Assembly (NCBI GenBank): GCA_963704475.1
Contig: OY969900.1
Coordinates: 1 to 64,000, forward strand
Origin: UBA9655 sp963704475
GTDB lineage: Bacteria; Pseudomonadota; Alphaproteobacteria; UBA9655
Length of the DNA stretch: 64,000 nt
Direction: 5' to 3'
Below the pieces are notes generated by a model that worked only from the letters and a program-made list of their open reading frames with translations, was not told the origin of the DNA and did no database searches. The position numbers and the translations under genes were made by a program. This document shows, in pieces, positions 33,101 through 40,174 of the stretch. Each line of letters begins with the position of its first letter. Within the stretch, counting starts at the first letter, position 1.

Positions 33101-34157
33101 CCTGGGTATGCGGTTGACTCCACAAGCGAGACACCCTATGCAGCTGTATCCACTAAGCCTCAACTGCCGTTAGTAGTTTAGCTGGAATTGGGTCTATTTC
33201 AAGCGCTTGTTGGATTAACCTATAAAACAGTTTTCCTCTCGAGTTAGATGTCCTTCGATTAAACCTAAAGGTAAATTCATCCAAGTAATATGGCAAATTT
33301 TTGTGATTAATTGCACCGTGAAGCGTGCCCATTAGCCATCGTTTAAGTAATGCAGCAACAAGATGGGCTTGCTCGATTAGATCCTCATTCTTCACGTTGC
33401 GATTAACTATCTGCAAATGCGTGTATCCAAGCTTACTTAATCCGCTATATCCAGCCCAGCCATCGGTTCGTATTGTGCTACCCATCTCAACCATCTGCTG
33501 AACGGTATTGTCTAACACCGCACCGGAGGCATTACTGATGGGAGCCATTCTAATGCGTCCAATGCCCCATTGGGTCTCTTCCGCTGCTATTAAAACCAAT
33601 GTTTTTCCCGTCGCTCCACGCCCTTTTTTGCCTGGTTGCTCGCTGCCAATCATCGTTTCATTTATTTCAATGGTGCCGCTCAATTTATCGCGCCCAGGCC
33701 TCACCATAGCTCGACGTAGTTTATGTAACCATTCCCATGCCGTATGGTAGCTGCCCAATCCAAGTGATTGTTGCAGACCACTGGCGCTCACGCCATTCTT
33801 TTGGCTCACAACATACCAAATGGCCTGGAACCACAATCGAAGAGGCTTATGTGTGTCTTGGAAAAGTGTATCGACAATCACTGATCCTTCGTATTTACAG
33901 GACTGACAACGATAGAGTCCTCGGCCTAATTTTAAGGCGCCTCTCGCGGAGCAACGCAAGCACTGATATCCATGGGGCCAGCGAATCATTGCCAAATAAT
34001 CCAAACAGGCTTCCTCATCTGGAAACATGTTCATGAGTTCAACCGCATCTTCAGGGTAAGTTTTCATATCATGAAAAAACTACAAATAATGCCAAGTGGA
34101 GTCAACTGCAAAATTTTGTCAGTTTAGGCTGTTTGTGGAGTCAACCGCATACCCAGG
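33101..34157 (-). mobile_element. IS1595-family element, intact ends
   Basis: Perfect 24-bp terminal inverted repeats begin CCTGGGTATGCGGTTGACTC (33101-33124 and 34134-34157). The 8-bp target duplication TAAAGGAA (33093-33100 and 34158-34165) is exact. One transposase gene is on the minus strand. Length 1057 bp. Confidence 0.9.
33153..34067 (-). CDS. IS1595-family (ISXO2-like) transposase
   Basis: The protein has 304 residues. The N-terminal zinc ribbon has CLRCSARGALKLGRGLYRCQSCKY (two CxxC pairs, about residues 37-60). The DDE core begins EINETMIG and includes IRTDGWAGYSGL, with the final acidic residue near GAINHKNLPYYLDEFTFRFNRR. The frame is intact, so the element may be mobile. Confidence 0.88.
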   Translation of the reverse strand: MKTYPEDAVELMNMFPDEEACLDYLAMIRWPHGYQCLRCSARGALKLGRGLYRCQSCKYEGSVIVDTLFQDTHKPLRLWFQAIWYVVSQKNGVSASGLQQSLGLGSYHTAWEWLHKLRRAMVRPGRDKLSGTIEINETMIGSEQPGKKGRGATGKTLVLIAAEETQWGIGRIRMAPISNASGAVLDNTVQQMVEMGSTIRTDGWAGYSGLSKLGYTHLQIVNRNVKNEDLIEQAHLVAALLKRWLMGTLHGAINHKNLPYYLDEFTFRFNRRTSNSRGKLFYRLIQQALEIDPIPAKLLTAVEA

Positions 34158-34172
34158 TAAAGGAATATCAAA

Positions 34173-34442
34173 ATGGAAAAAACAAAATTTCGGACATCAG
34201 TCCTGATTTTTGGACTAATAATAATTGCGATGCCAACAGTGGTCCTCGGTGGAAACGTGATCTGCAGATGCCTTCTGCCAAACGGTCAGGATGCAAAGGC
34301 ACCGTGGTGCTTTAAGCAGAATGGGGGTTGCGAGGGGGGAGGTATGGCTAAGTTTTGTAATGACTCGTGTGTGAGTTTATGTAAAAACGCCTGGGGGGAG
34401 AGCTGCAGGGGTGTCTGCACAAACGGAGCGTGCAATTCCTGA
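34173..34442 (+). CDS. Secreted peptide with ten cysteines
   Basis: The protein has 89 residues. The signal peptide (MEKTKFRTSVLIFGLIIIAM, ending near VVLG) shares its first six residues with the knottin-like gene at 12414. The mature part, about 63 residues, has cysteines at 31, 33, 46, 53, 62, 66, 70, 78, 82 and 87, an even number that allows five disulfides, with three CxxxC steps. No family recognised. The AAAGGA ribosome site is inside the 8-bp duplication made by the IS1595, so the site was copied rather than lost. Promoter supply may now come from the element. Confidence 0.6.
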   Translation: MEKTKFRTSVLIFGLIIIAMPTVVLGGNVICRCLLPNGQDAKAPWCFKQNGGCEGGGMAKFCNDSCVSLCKNAWGESCRGVCTNGACNS

Positions 34443-34457
34443 GACGGAAATCGAGTA

Positions 34458-34493
34458 GGAGGAGCCTCGCGGCTCCTCCCTCTATCTATTTTT
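34458..34493 (+). terminator. Rho-independent terminator of the ten-Cys peptide gene
   Basis: GGAGGAGCC-TCGC-GGCTCCTCC is a perfect 9-bp stem with a tetraloop, followed by CTCTATCTATTTTT. It starts 16 nt after the stop codon. Confidence 0.85.
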
Positions 34494-34556
34494 AAAGCTA
34501 TGTCGGAATAAGTCATTTGTACTGGGTTGTTTCGTCGTTCCACTCCTCACAATGAC
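34483..34556. repeat. Dispersed repeat, second family, copy 1
   Basis: CTATTTTTAAAGCTATGT ... GGAATAAGTCATTTGTACTGGGTT ... CAATGACG matches 40022-40113 in inverted orientation, with small gaps. One end resembles the 'cattgcgagg' end of the 12145 family. Confidence 0.7.
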
Positions 34557-34614
34557 GCATCATTTTGTTTCTAAAAAACAAAATTAAAACTTTATCCAGA
34601 ACTCAAGTTAATTA

Positions 34615-35361
34615 TCAAAAGCTCAGCGCATCCAATTCCCACAGCCCTAAGCTTTTATCCTGATACAGATCACCACTTTCAATGCATCCCTCCCGGATAA
34701 TCCTCAGCGGCTTTGGAAAATTAAAAGGGGGACATTCCAGGTTTATCGTCCGCCAATCCCCTGTTGTAATATCTTCATTGGTTTTGCACGCCGTAAAAGT
34801 TGTCGTAAGCAAGTACCGACTGTTTGTTTTCTTAAAGTTTTTTAAGGTCTTGGCAATGTCTTCGAAAGAAAAATGAACAAAACAATCGCGACAAAGAATA
34901 AGATCAACCTCTGGCAGCCTGTCTTGAGACATATCTCCACAAATAAACGTGTGAAAATCACTCTCACCGTACTGTGTCAGGTGGCGCTCAATAAGTGGCG
35001 GCAAAATATCAATCCCTGTATAGTGAATGGGGGAAGATACACTCTCATGTAGCCACCCAAAATCACCACATGGGGCATCTAAAATCGATTGAATACTAAG
35101 GTCAGAAAAAAGAAGGGGTAATTCAGTCTTTAACGTTGATGTCTGTCGATTCGTTGAGCCCTCCCCTGAAATAGAGTCTGCTGCTCCCCAAAGATTGAGA
35201 TCTTTAATATGCTCAAAAGCCTCGCGCATTGTGTAATGCGCGTCTTGCGATTTTCTTTTTTCAAAGTAAAAGGCATCAAAGGAGACTTTTTGGCGACGCT
35301 CTAGATCGTAAGTTTGTTCACGTTGACCATGAAGGATAGGGCAAAGACTCGTCATAGGCAC
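34615..35361 (-). CDS. Class I SAM-dependent methyltransferase
   Basis: The protein has 248 residues. SAM-binding motif I is ILDAPCGDFGWLH (about 92-104), followed by the acidic loop YTGIDILPPLI, motif DLILCRDCFVHFSFEDI (motif IV region) and LLTTTFTAC. The substrate is not predictable; the alignment-like layout resembles small soluble methyltransferases of unknown target. It is alone on the minus strand. Confidence 0.75.
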   Translation of the reverse strand: MPMTSLCPILHGQREQTYDLERRQKVSFDAFYFEKRKSQDAHYTMREAFEHIKDLNLWGAADSISGEGSTNRQTSTLKTELPLLFSDLSIQSILDAPCGDFGWLHESVSSPIHYTGIDILPPLIERHLTQYGESDFHTFICGDMSQDRLPEVDLILCRDCFVHFSFEDIAKTLKNFKKTNSRYLLTTTFTACKTNEDITTGDWRTINLECPPFNFPKPLRIIREGCIESGDLYQDKSLGLWELDALSF

Positions 35362-35430
35362 ACTTCTCTGATGTTACATTTATCAGTATGCCAGAATCGT
35401 CAAATTTTTTATTCAATTCTAATTGCCCAT

Positions 35431-35458
35431 TTTGAGAAAAATTTTGCATTTATATAAT
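35431..35458 (+). promoter_or_regulatory. Predicted promoter upstream of pepA
   Basis: TTTGAG/TTGAGA (35431-35437) and TATAAT (35453-35458) with 15-16 bases between, about 110 nt before the pepA start. The -10 box is perfect, the spacer slightly short. Confidence 0.45.
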
Positions 35459-35566
35459 ACTTATGATAGTATTGTAAATGAGATTAAACACGTGTATTTC
35501 GTATGATCTCATAACCATTGACAGCAAGGCAACCCTTGCAGTTAAATAAAAAAAACCTAATAAAAT

Positions 35567-37057
35567 ATGGATCATAACATGTCTCTTAAAATTTCCTTTC
35601 AAAAATCGACTCCTCATAAAATTCTCTGCCTTGGTGTGTATGAGAACAATGAATTGCCTACAGTAACAAAAGAATGGGATAAAACCCTCAAGGGCCTCCT
35701 TACGGATGCCCTCAACAATTCAAAATTTAAAGGGAAGCTTACCCAAATGGTATCGGCATTCACCCCACAGGGAAGCCGCATTATTCTGGTAGGCCTTGGC
35801 AAAAAAGCAGACCAAAATGAAAAACAATGGCAAAAAATTGGGGGGTCTTTAAGTGATACTCTCAATTGCATCTCCCCCAATGGAGAAGGAGCGGTTGAAA
35901 TTCATGGCCTTGAAAAACATGACGACGCCCATGTTGTATCTCACCTTGCCTTAGGTCTTCGCTTAAAAGCCTGGCGATTTGAAACCTATTTTACCAAGAA
36001 AAAACCAGAAGAGCTTTTCTCATTGAAAAAAGTCACATTTTTCACCCCCTCTCCTGAAAAGGTAGAGAAAGCTTTCGAGTCTCTTGCCTCTACTGCCGAA
36101 GGCGTCTTTTTAACCCGGACGGTTGTCACCGAACCCGCAAATGTCATGACACCCGCCACCCTCGCAAAGGTGGCGGCGTCTCTTGAAAAGGATGGGGTTA
36201 AAGTTGAGGTTTTAGATGAAAAAGACCTTAAAAAACTCGGGATGAATGCGCTTTTAGGCGTCGGCCAAGGAAGTGACAAAGAATCCAAGCTTGTTGTCAT
36301 GCGCTGGGAAGGTGGCAAAAAGAAAGAGGACATCCTCGCCTTCATTGGTAAAGGCGTTACCTTTGATTCGGGCGGTATTTCAATAAAACCTTCTCAGAAT
36401 ATGGAAGATATGAAGTACGACATGGCAGGCGCTGGCGTTGTAATTGGGTTGATGAAAGCCCTGGCACTTCGTAAAGCGAAAGTAAATGCGGTTGGGGTGA
36501 TCGGTCTTGTTGAAAACATGCCCTCGGGAACTGCGCAACGCCCTGGAGATGTTGTCACCTCCCTTTCCGGCCAAACCATTGAGGTCATTAACACAGACGC
36601 AGAAGGCCGCCTCGTTCTTGCAGATGCGTTGTGGTATACACAAGATCGCTTTAAGCCAAAGCTTATGGTCGACCTTGCAACCCTTACAGGTGCGATTATC
36701 GTAAGTTTAGGGTCTGAACGCGCAGGTCTGTTTTCATCGGATGAAGCCCTCTGTAAAAAATTAGTCGATGCGGGTGAAAAGGTTGGAGAGCTTTTATGGC
36801 CTCTGCCTCTTGATGAAGCCTATGATAAAGATATCAACAGTGATATCGCAGATATGCAAAACGTTGGAAGTGGCCGCGGCGGCGGATCTATTACAGCTGC
36901 TAAGTTTTTGCAGCGCTTTACCAATAACGTCTCTTGGGCTCATTTGGATATCGCAGGGGTGGCATGGGCAGAAAAAGACCTCCCCCTTTGCGCCAAAGGA
37001 GCCACTGGCTTTGGCGTGCGCCTCCTTGATCGGTTTGTGGCGGAGAATTATGAGTAG
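35567..37057 (+). CDS. pepA: Leucyl aminopeptidase (M17)
   Basis: The protein has 496 residues. The catalytic C-terminal domain has GKGVTFDSGGISIKPSQNMEDMKYDMAGA (about 265-292) and the family signature NTDAEGRLVLADAL (about 344-357), which hold the two metal ions and the reactive lysine. It removes N-terminal residues from peptides and may act in Xer-type DNA binding in other bacteria. Its stop overlaps the holC start (ATGAGTAG). Confidence 0.97.
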   Translation: MDHNMSLKISFQKSTPHKILCLGVYENNELPTVTKEWDKTLKGLLTDALNNSKFKGKLTQMVSAFTPQGSRIILVGLGKKADQNEKQWQKIGGSLSDTLNCISPNGEGAVEIHGLEKHDDAHVVSHLALGLRLKAWRFETYFTKKKPEELFSLKKVTFFTPSPEKVEKAFESLASTAEGVFLTRTVVTEPANVMTPATLAKVAASLEKDGVKVEVLDEKDLKKLGMNALLGVGQGSDKESKLVVMRWEGGKKKEDILAFIGKGVTFDSGGISIKPSQNMEDMKYDMAGAGVVIGLMKALALRKAKVNAVGVIGLVENMPSGTAQRPGDVVTSLSGQTIEVINTDAEGRLVLADALWYTQDRFKPKLMVDLATLTGAIIVSLGSERAGLFSSDEALCKKLVDAGEKVGELLWPLPLDEAYDKDINSDIADMQNVGSGRGGGSITAAKFLQRFTNNVSWAHLDIAGVAWAEKDLPLCAKGATGFGVRLLDRFVAENYE

Positions 37058-37577
37058 TCAGGAATCAGAGATCAGGAATCAGGAATCAGGAGTATCTTCT
37101 TTCCTGACGCCTGCCTCCCGTCCCCAGCCCCCTGATATCTCCTTCTACCACCTCACAACGTCCCCTCTTGAGCGTGCACTTCCGCGCCTTCTTGAAAAAA
37201 TTCTTAGCAACCACCAAAGGGCCGTCATTTTGTGCGCAAGCCAAGAAAGACTGGATTCTTTGGATACGTCTTTATGGACCCTGGGAAAAGCAAGTTTTAT
37301 CCCTCATGGAACTGCGAGAGATGGATTTGCTGAAGATCAACCTATCTGGCTCACCACAAAAGATGAAAATCCTAACGGCGCCACCTTTCTCGTGCAAACA
37401 GATAGCATTGACTCTCCTTCTCTTTCAACTTACGCGCGCTGCCTTGATCTTTTTGATGGGAATGATGAAGACGCCACAAACATTGCGCGAGAGAAATGGA
37501 AAAAATATAAAGCAGCAGGCCATACGGTGACCTATTGGAAGCAAACAGCCGCAGGGACATGGGAAAAGGGGGGATGA
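37050..37577 (+). CDS. holC: DNA polymerase III chi subunit with repeat-derived N-terminus
   Basis: The protein has 175 residues from the ATG that overlaps the pepA stop. The HolC core begins ISFYHLTTSPLERALPRLLEKIL and includes NHQRAVILCASQERLDSLD and the end YKAAGHTVTYWKQTAAGTWEKG. The first 30 or so residues (SSQESEIRNQESGVSSFLTP...) come from a 'tcaggaatcagg' repeat placed exactly at the gene start; no other start is available after it. Chi links the clamp loader to SSB. Confidence 0.9.
   Translation: MSSQESEIRNQESGVSSFLTPASRPQPPDISFYHLTTSPLERALPRLLEKILSNHQRAVILCASQERLDSLDTSLWTLGKASFIPHGTARDGFAEDQPIWLTTKDENPNGATFLVQTDSIDSPSLSTYARCLDLFDGNDEDATNIAREKWKKYKAAGHTVTYWKQTAAGTWEKGG
37055..37135. 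repeat. 'tcaggaatcagg' repeat at the holC start
   Basis: AGTCAGGAATCAGAGATCAGGAATCAGGAATCAGG then CCTGACGCCTGCCTCCC... and CCCCTGATATC. Same family as the tract in rplO; here it is read as coding sequence. Confidence 0.75.
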
Positions 37578-37670
37578 TGACGACGGCATAAGATAAATCG
37601 CACCTTATCGCACCAAGTAAACATGAATATTATGGCGCGATAATGCCGATACATCATATTACAAAGAGTA

Positions 37671-38441
37671 TTATTTTCCCACAAAATTCATTGCCCGCAC
37701 TTTTGCCCCATAAAGCTTCCGCCTCTTGAGCTCTGTTTGGATGCTTATAACCAACGCACTCATAAAATAGAGGAAATAGGCCCCTGCCATCAAAAGAAGA
37801 GGGGTGAGCATAGTGTGGTGCAGAGAAGGCGCAGAGAATTTTGAAATACTTGCGGTCTGGTGGAGAGTATTCCACCACTCAACGGATCCTTTAATAATAG
37901 GAAGGTTAAGGGCGCCGATAAGAGAAAAAAGAGACGCAATCCGTATGCCAGCCTTCTTATAAAGCAACCAATATCCCCCATAGATCAGGAGAAGACAAAA
38001 AACGGAAGTTAACCGCGCATCCCACACCCAAAAGGTGCCCCAGATAGGTTTTCCCCAAAGGGACCCTGTTACAAGGCTTAAAAGGGTAAAAAGGATGCCA
38101 AGAGGAGCAGCACTCACAGCAACCACTTCTGCTAAGGGATGGCGCCATACCAAAACAAAAAGGCTCATCGCAGCAATAAAAGCATATATCATAAGCGCTA
38201 GCCATGATGCCGGCACATGGACATACATAATGCGGACTGCGTCCCCTTGCTGGTAATCAGGAGGAGAAGAAACGAGCGCCATATAAAGCCCCACAGCAAA
38301 AAGAAACGTCATAAGAATCAAAGAAAGGGGCAAAATAACGTCTGCCATTTTAAGGAAAATACGGGGACGCGCAAGGAGAATCCAGGAGAGACTCGGGATG
38401 GGAAGTTTTATACCTTCTGCTGGTTGAGCTTTTGTTGCCAT
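37671..38441 (-). CDS. ccmC: Heme exporter / cytochrome c maturation protein CcmC
   Basis: The protein has 256 residues from the ATG at 38441, preceded by GAGAGGG; an upstream ATG at 38507 would intrude on the fba promoter. It has six hydrophobic helices and the WWD heme-handling motif (WGKPIWGTFWVWDARLTS). A conserved histidine lies in IMYVHVPASW. CcmC loads heme onto CcmE in the periplasm for c-type cytochromes. The other ccm genes are not adjacent. Confidence 0.93.
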   Translation of the reverse strand: MATKAQPAEGIKLPIPSLSWILLARPRIFLKMADVILPLSLILMTFLFAVGLYMALVSSPPDYQQGDAVRIMYVHVPASWLALMIYAFIAAMSLFVLVWRHPLAEVVAVSAAPLGILFTLLSLVTGSLWGKPIWGTFWVWDARLTSVFCLLLIYGGYWLLYKKAGIRIASLFSLIGALNLPIIKGSVEWWNTLHQTASISKFSAPSLHHTMLTPLLLMAGAYFLYFMSALVISIQTELKRRKLYGAKVRAMNFVGK

Positions 38442-38512
38442 TATCCCTCTCTTGTCAAAAACGTTGTTCTCATCTAAACTTAGAATAAGAAAGAAATTAC
38501 ATATCATATATC

Positions 38513-39439
38513 ATGAAAATACCGCAAAAAATAAAAAAAATCCTCTCTTCTTACGAAAGTGACTGTCCCGGCACCAAGGCAAACCTTGCGCGAATTTTGA
38601 TGCATGGACGTTTAGGTGGAACGGGAAAGATGATGGTTTTGGCTATTGATCAAGGATTTGAACATGGCCCGGGACGAAGCTTTGCCATAAACCCAGATGC
38701 TTACGATCCCCTCTATCATTACCAACTGGCAGTGGACGCGGGACTTTCGGCCTTTGCAGCTCCTTTAGGTCTCTTGGAGACAGGGGCAACCACATTTGCG
38801 GGAGCGGTCCCCTTGATTTTAAAAATGAACAGCTCCATCAGTCTTCTGCCCGGAGGAGACGATGCAGACCAGGCCGTGACAGGATCTGTTGCAGATGCCT
38901 TGCGCTTAGGATGCTCAGCCATTGGCTTTACAATTTATCCCGGCTCAAACGCGACACTCAAGATGCTTGAAGAACTAAAAGAATTGGCTGAAGAAGCAAA
39001 ATCTGTCGGCCTTGCGGTTGTGGTGTGGTCTTACGCCCGCGGGAATATGTCAAAAGAAGGCGAAACAGCTATTGATACCATCAGTTATGGCGCCCACATC
39101 GCGGCTCTGATGGGCGCCCATATTATTAAAGTGAAACTCCCAACAGATTATTTAGAAGCACCAGAGGCTAAAAAGGAATACCTTGCCCACCAGGTAGATA
39201 TAAAGACATTAACAGCCCGTGTGCGTCACGTCGTAGAAGCTTGCTTCCAAGGGCGGCGTTTAGTTATCTTCTCAGGGGGGGAAGCGAAAGATGTAGCCGG
39301 TGTCTACGCAGATGCGCGCGCTATTCGAGACGGGGGCGGAAATGGCTCGATCATTGGACGTAATTCTTTTCGCAGGTCCCGAGATGAAGCCCTGCAGATG
39401 TTCGATACACTTGTCAAAATTTATCAAGGAAAACTATAG
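38513..39439 (+). CDS. Class I fructose-bisphosphate aldolase (DhnA/FbaB type)
   Basis: The protein has 308 residues. The TIM-barrel stretches MMVLAIDQGFEHGPG, GFTIYPGSN, VVVWSYARG and IIKVKLPT (Schiff-base lysine region) fit the archaeal-type class I family. It splits fructose 1,6-bisphosphate in glycolysis or gluconeogenesis. It is divergent from ccmC and followed after 9 nt by efp. Confidence 0.9.
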   Translation: MKIPQKIKKILSSYESDCPGTKANLARILMHGRLGGTGKMMVLAIDQGFEHGPGRSFAINPDAYDPLYHYQLAVDAGLSAFAAPLGLLETGATTFAGAVPLILKMNSSISLLPGGDDADQAVTGSVADALRLGCSAIGFTIYPGSNATLKMLEELKELAEEAKSVGLAVVVWSYARGNMSKEGETAIDTISYGAHIAALMGAHIIKVKLPTDYLEAPEAKKEYLAHQVDIKTLTARVRHVVEACFQGRRLVIFSGGEAKDVAGVYADARAIRDGGGNGSIIGRNSFRRSRDEALQMFDTLVKIYQGKL

Positions 39440-39448
39440 GAATAAGCA

Positions 39449-40015
39449 ATGAAAATTAGTGGAAACGCCATTCGACCTGGCAATATTATTCAACATAAAA
39501 ATCGCTTGTGGGTGGCTGTAAAAACGCAACATACCCAACCTGGTAAGGGGGGCGCTTATCTTCAAGTTGAATTAAAAGATATTCGTGATGGCACAAAGCT
39601 CAACGAACGCTTCCGGTCAAGTGAATCCGTCGAACGGGTTCGGTTGGATGAAAAGAAATATCAATACCTTTTTGAAGAGAATGATTCCCTTACCTTGATG
39701 GATCTTGAGACGTTTGAGCAAATAAACATCCCTAAAGAAACCCTTGGAGAATCAGCAGCCTTTTTAGCAGATGGGATGGTCCTCACGGTTGTTTCCTATG
39801 AAGGCGATATCGTAGGGGCTGAACTTCCCGAAACGGTTGCCATGACAATTACGGAAGCCGAGCCTGTGGTCAAAGGCCAAACGGCCTCTTCGTCCTATAA
39901 GCCTGCCATTTTAGAAAATGGCGTGCGCATCATGGTGCCGCCACACATTGAAGTCGGCACAAAAGTTATTGTCAATACTGCCGATGGCACGTATGTGGAG
40001 CGGGCGAAGGAGTAG
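39449..40015 (+). CDS. efp: Elongation factor P
   Basis: The protein has 188 residues with the three beta-barrel domains of the family. The domain I loop HTQPGKGGAYLQVE carries the lysine that is modified in many bacteria, and the C-terminal domain has the signature PPHIEVGTKVIVNTADGTYVERAK. It rescues ribosomes stalled at polyproline. Confidence 0.97.
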   Translation: MKISGNAIRPGNIIQHKNRLWVAVKTQHTQPGKGGAYLQVELKDIRDGTKLNERFRSSESVERVRLDEKKYQYLFEENDSLTLMDLETFEQINIPKETLGESAAFLADGMVLTVVSYEGDIVGAELPETVAMTITEAEPVVKGQTASSSYKPAILENGVRIMVPPHIEVGTKVIVNTADGTYVERAKE

Positions 40016-40021
40016 GGGGGT

Positions 40022-40113
40022 ACCGTCATTGCGAGGTGGGGTAAGGCCCAACGAAGCAACCCAGTACAAATGACTTATTCCGAAGGAATAAAACATAGCT
40101 TTAAAAATAGATT
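40022..40113. repeat. Dispersed repeat, second family, copy 2
   Basis: GTCATTGCGAGGTGGGG ... CAACCCAGTACAAATGACTTATTCC ... AACATAGCTTTAAAAATAGATTT is the inverted counterpart of 34483-34556. It lies between the convergent efp and rne genes. Confidence 0.7.
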
Positions 40114-40114
40114 T

Positions 40115-40163
40115 AAAAAGCTCTAAGCCCTTCGGGGCGACCTCTCCCACAAGGGGAGAGGTC
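40115..40163 (-). terminator. Terminator of rne
   Basis: On the minus strand after the rne stop, a 10-bp stem (GACCTCTCCC / GGGAGAGGTC, 40139-40163) is followed by GCCC-CGAA-GGGC and TTAGAGCTTTTT. The second hairpin with its T-rich tail is the likely terminator. Confidence 0.55.
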
Positions 40164-40174
40164 TCAAGAGAGAC

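Noticed and set aside
34286..34543. Minus-strand 85-codon frame over the ten-Cys peptide gene and terminator.
   Set aside because: No ribosome site, and it passes through a strong terminator hairpin. The plus-strand frame has a signal peptide and a conserved start.
36768..37577. A single 269-codon frame covering the end of pepA and holC.
   Set aside because: The first 94 codons are an out-of-frame shadow of pepA. The real gene starts at 37050, where an ATG overlaps the pepA stop.
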